Origin: Aulostomus chinensis
Taxonomy: Eukaryota > Chordata > Actinopteri > Syngnathiformes > Aulostomidae
Direction of reading: 5' to 3'
Length of the DNA: 64,000 nucleotides
Assembly (NCBI GenBank): GCA_037954235.1
Contig: JBBMOA010000013.1
Coordinates: 19,866,501 to 19,930,500 of the forward strand
In this document: positions 63,250 through 64,000 of the stretch, piece after piece
Position numbering within the stretch: position 1 is the stretch's first letter
How the letters are laid out: every line of letters starts with the position of its first letter
The notes under the pieces: model-generated
What the model saw: only the letters and a program-made list of their open reading frames with translations
Databases searched by the model: none
Told to the model about the DNA's origin: nothing
Made by a program: the position numbers and the translations under genes

Positions 63250-63445
63250 GCGACAGAAAGGCCTGCACCGCTGTGGCCTGAAGTTTGAAGCTGATAAATG
63301 AGCCGCTGCTGTGGAGAAGAGGAAAAGACTGAGGGAGTACGCTGGCCTTCAGTCAACAGCAGCTCAGGGCTTCTCTTGTCCCATGTGCAGAAAGGTCTGT
63401 GCTGCACGGACTGGGCTCCACAGACTCCTCTGAGCCTGCAGATAA
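63250..63445 (+). mobile_element. Non-LTR retrotransposon relic, C-terminal zinc-finger end
   Basis: One plus-strand frame reads FEADK, stop (63299-63301), AAAVEKRKRLRE, then GFSCPMCRKVCAARTGLH, RLL, stop (63431-63433), ACR and a final stop at 63443-63445. The order F-E, a K/R-rich helix (AAVEKRKRLR), and then C-x2-C-x3-C with an R-x-GLH run and a closing ACR corresponds to the C-terminal tail seen on many animal LINE polymerases (pattern CP-CGR-C-SRIGL-SH-RAC). Two in-frame stops and the altered SH residues show it is dead. No polymerase sequence is recognisable upstream, so the copy is strongly truncated. The clade cannot be fixed from this piece. Confidence 0.7.
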
Positions 63446-63562
63446 TAGACAGACCACCCTCCTCCCGATCCAAGAGGAACACACCAAGAAGAAAAGTGAA
63501 ATTGCCTGTGTGCTCCAACATCATAGTATGGATATGAGAAAAGTTGAAAACTTTACTTTTAA

Positions 63563-63608
<46 letters not shown>

Positions 63609-64000
63609 TGATGTGACCATTTCTTTTCTATTATCGCCTACACTCAGGATGAACCCTTTTTTCCTGCCCGGGAGGCTAACTTAATAATCTACAAATTCTT
63701 CATTCTGCACGTAGAAAGATTCAGTGTTTACAGCAATGGAGCTTCAATATCAGTTTGTGGAGAAATAATCAGTAGGCAAATCAGACCAATCTCTCACGCA
63801 CGGTTTCTGACTCCAGTAAGGTGTTACAGAGTTTAAAGTCTTACTGATCAACAATGTGTGCTGTTAGAAGACAGTCTGCTTCCCCTACAAGCTGTGTACA
63901 GGATACACAATTATTGGTTACTAAACAGCATGCTGTCTCTTTCATTTTCTATGTTCTCTGCAAAGAGGGGTATGATTCTCCAAAGGAAATCAATCCCTCT
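63446..64000. other. No gene supported
   Basis: Contains the (TA)n run listed at 63564-63604. Nothing else recognised to the end of the window. Confidence 0.55.
63564..63604. repeat. (TA)n microsatellite
   Basis: About 20 uninterrupted TA units. Frames through it produce artefactual (YI)n peptides. Confidence 0.98.

Noticed and set aside
63198..63620. Longest open frame in the window (140 codons, minus strand)
   Set aside because: Its start lies in the (TA)n repeat, giving an artificial YIYI run, and the rest is antisense to the LINE zinc-finger relic.

Overview
The window looks like teleost fish nuclear DNA: AT-rich, gene-poor, with long (TG)n, (TC)n and (TA)n microsatellites and relics of typical ray-finned-fish repeats. 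These include tRNA-headed SINEs ending in a LINE2-like tail followed by (ATGG)n, LINE2-type reverse-transcriptase relics, and a small hAT element starting with TAGGGCTGCAA. There is no operon-like layout and no dense coding. I found no confidently complete protein gene, no tRNA or rRNA gene and no CRISPR array. The stretch is best read as intergenic or large-intron sequence.

Layout. 0-5 kb: an (ATCC)n-tailed SINE end, then a decayed coding relic on the minus strand (1383-1934) that I could not name. 5-16 kb: microsatellites, a LINE C-terminal relic (9065-9341), a very long (TG)n (11208-11286), a LINE2 3' end (14588-14720), and a short coding-looking block at 15737-15910. 16-27 kb: mostly unremarkable, with one possible minus-strand exon (24551-24645) and one excellent CTCF motif (25313-25326). 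26.8-28.2 kb: a cluster of three SINE/LINE-tail insertions, two with clear target-site duplications. 30.4 kb: a perfect 18-bp stem, 5-nt loop hairpin. 33-48 kb: LINE2 relics at 36890-37045 and 44321-45130, a SINE with a 14-bp duplication at 39759-39996, and copies of a dispersed repeat. 49.8-50.5 kb: a 684-bp non-autonomous hAT element with an 8-bp duplication. 50.5-64 kb: another dispersed-repeat copy, a candidate small exon (53376-53423), microsatellites, and a LINE C-terminal zinc-finger relic (63250-63445).

There is no gene network to describe. The directly supported history is repeated insertion and decay of retroelements plus one DNA transposon. The exon, coding-relic, CTCF and conserved-element calls are hypotheses that need alignment to other fish or RNA data. 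I see no convincing undescribed system. The most useful leads are the unnamed coding relic near 1.4-1.9 kb, the two SINEs that share a body but have different tails, and the small exon candidates.
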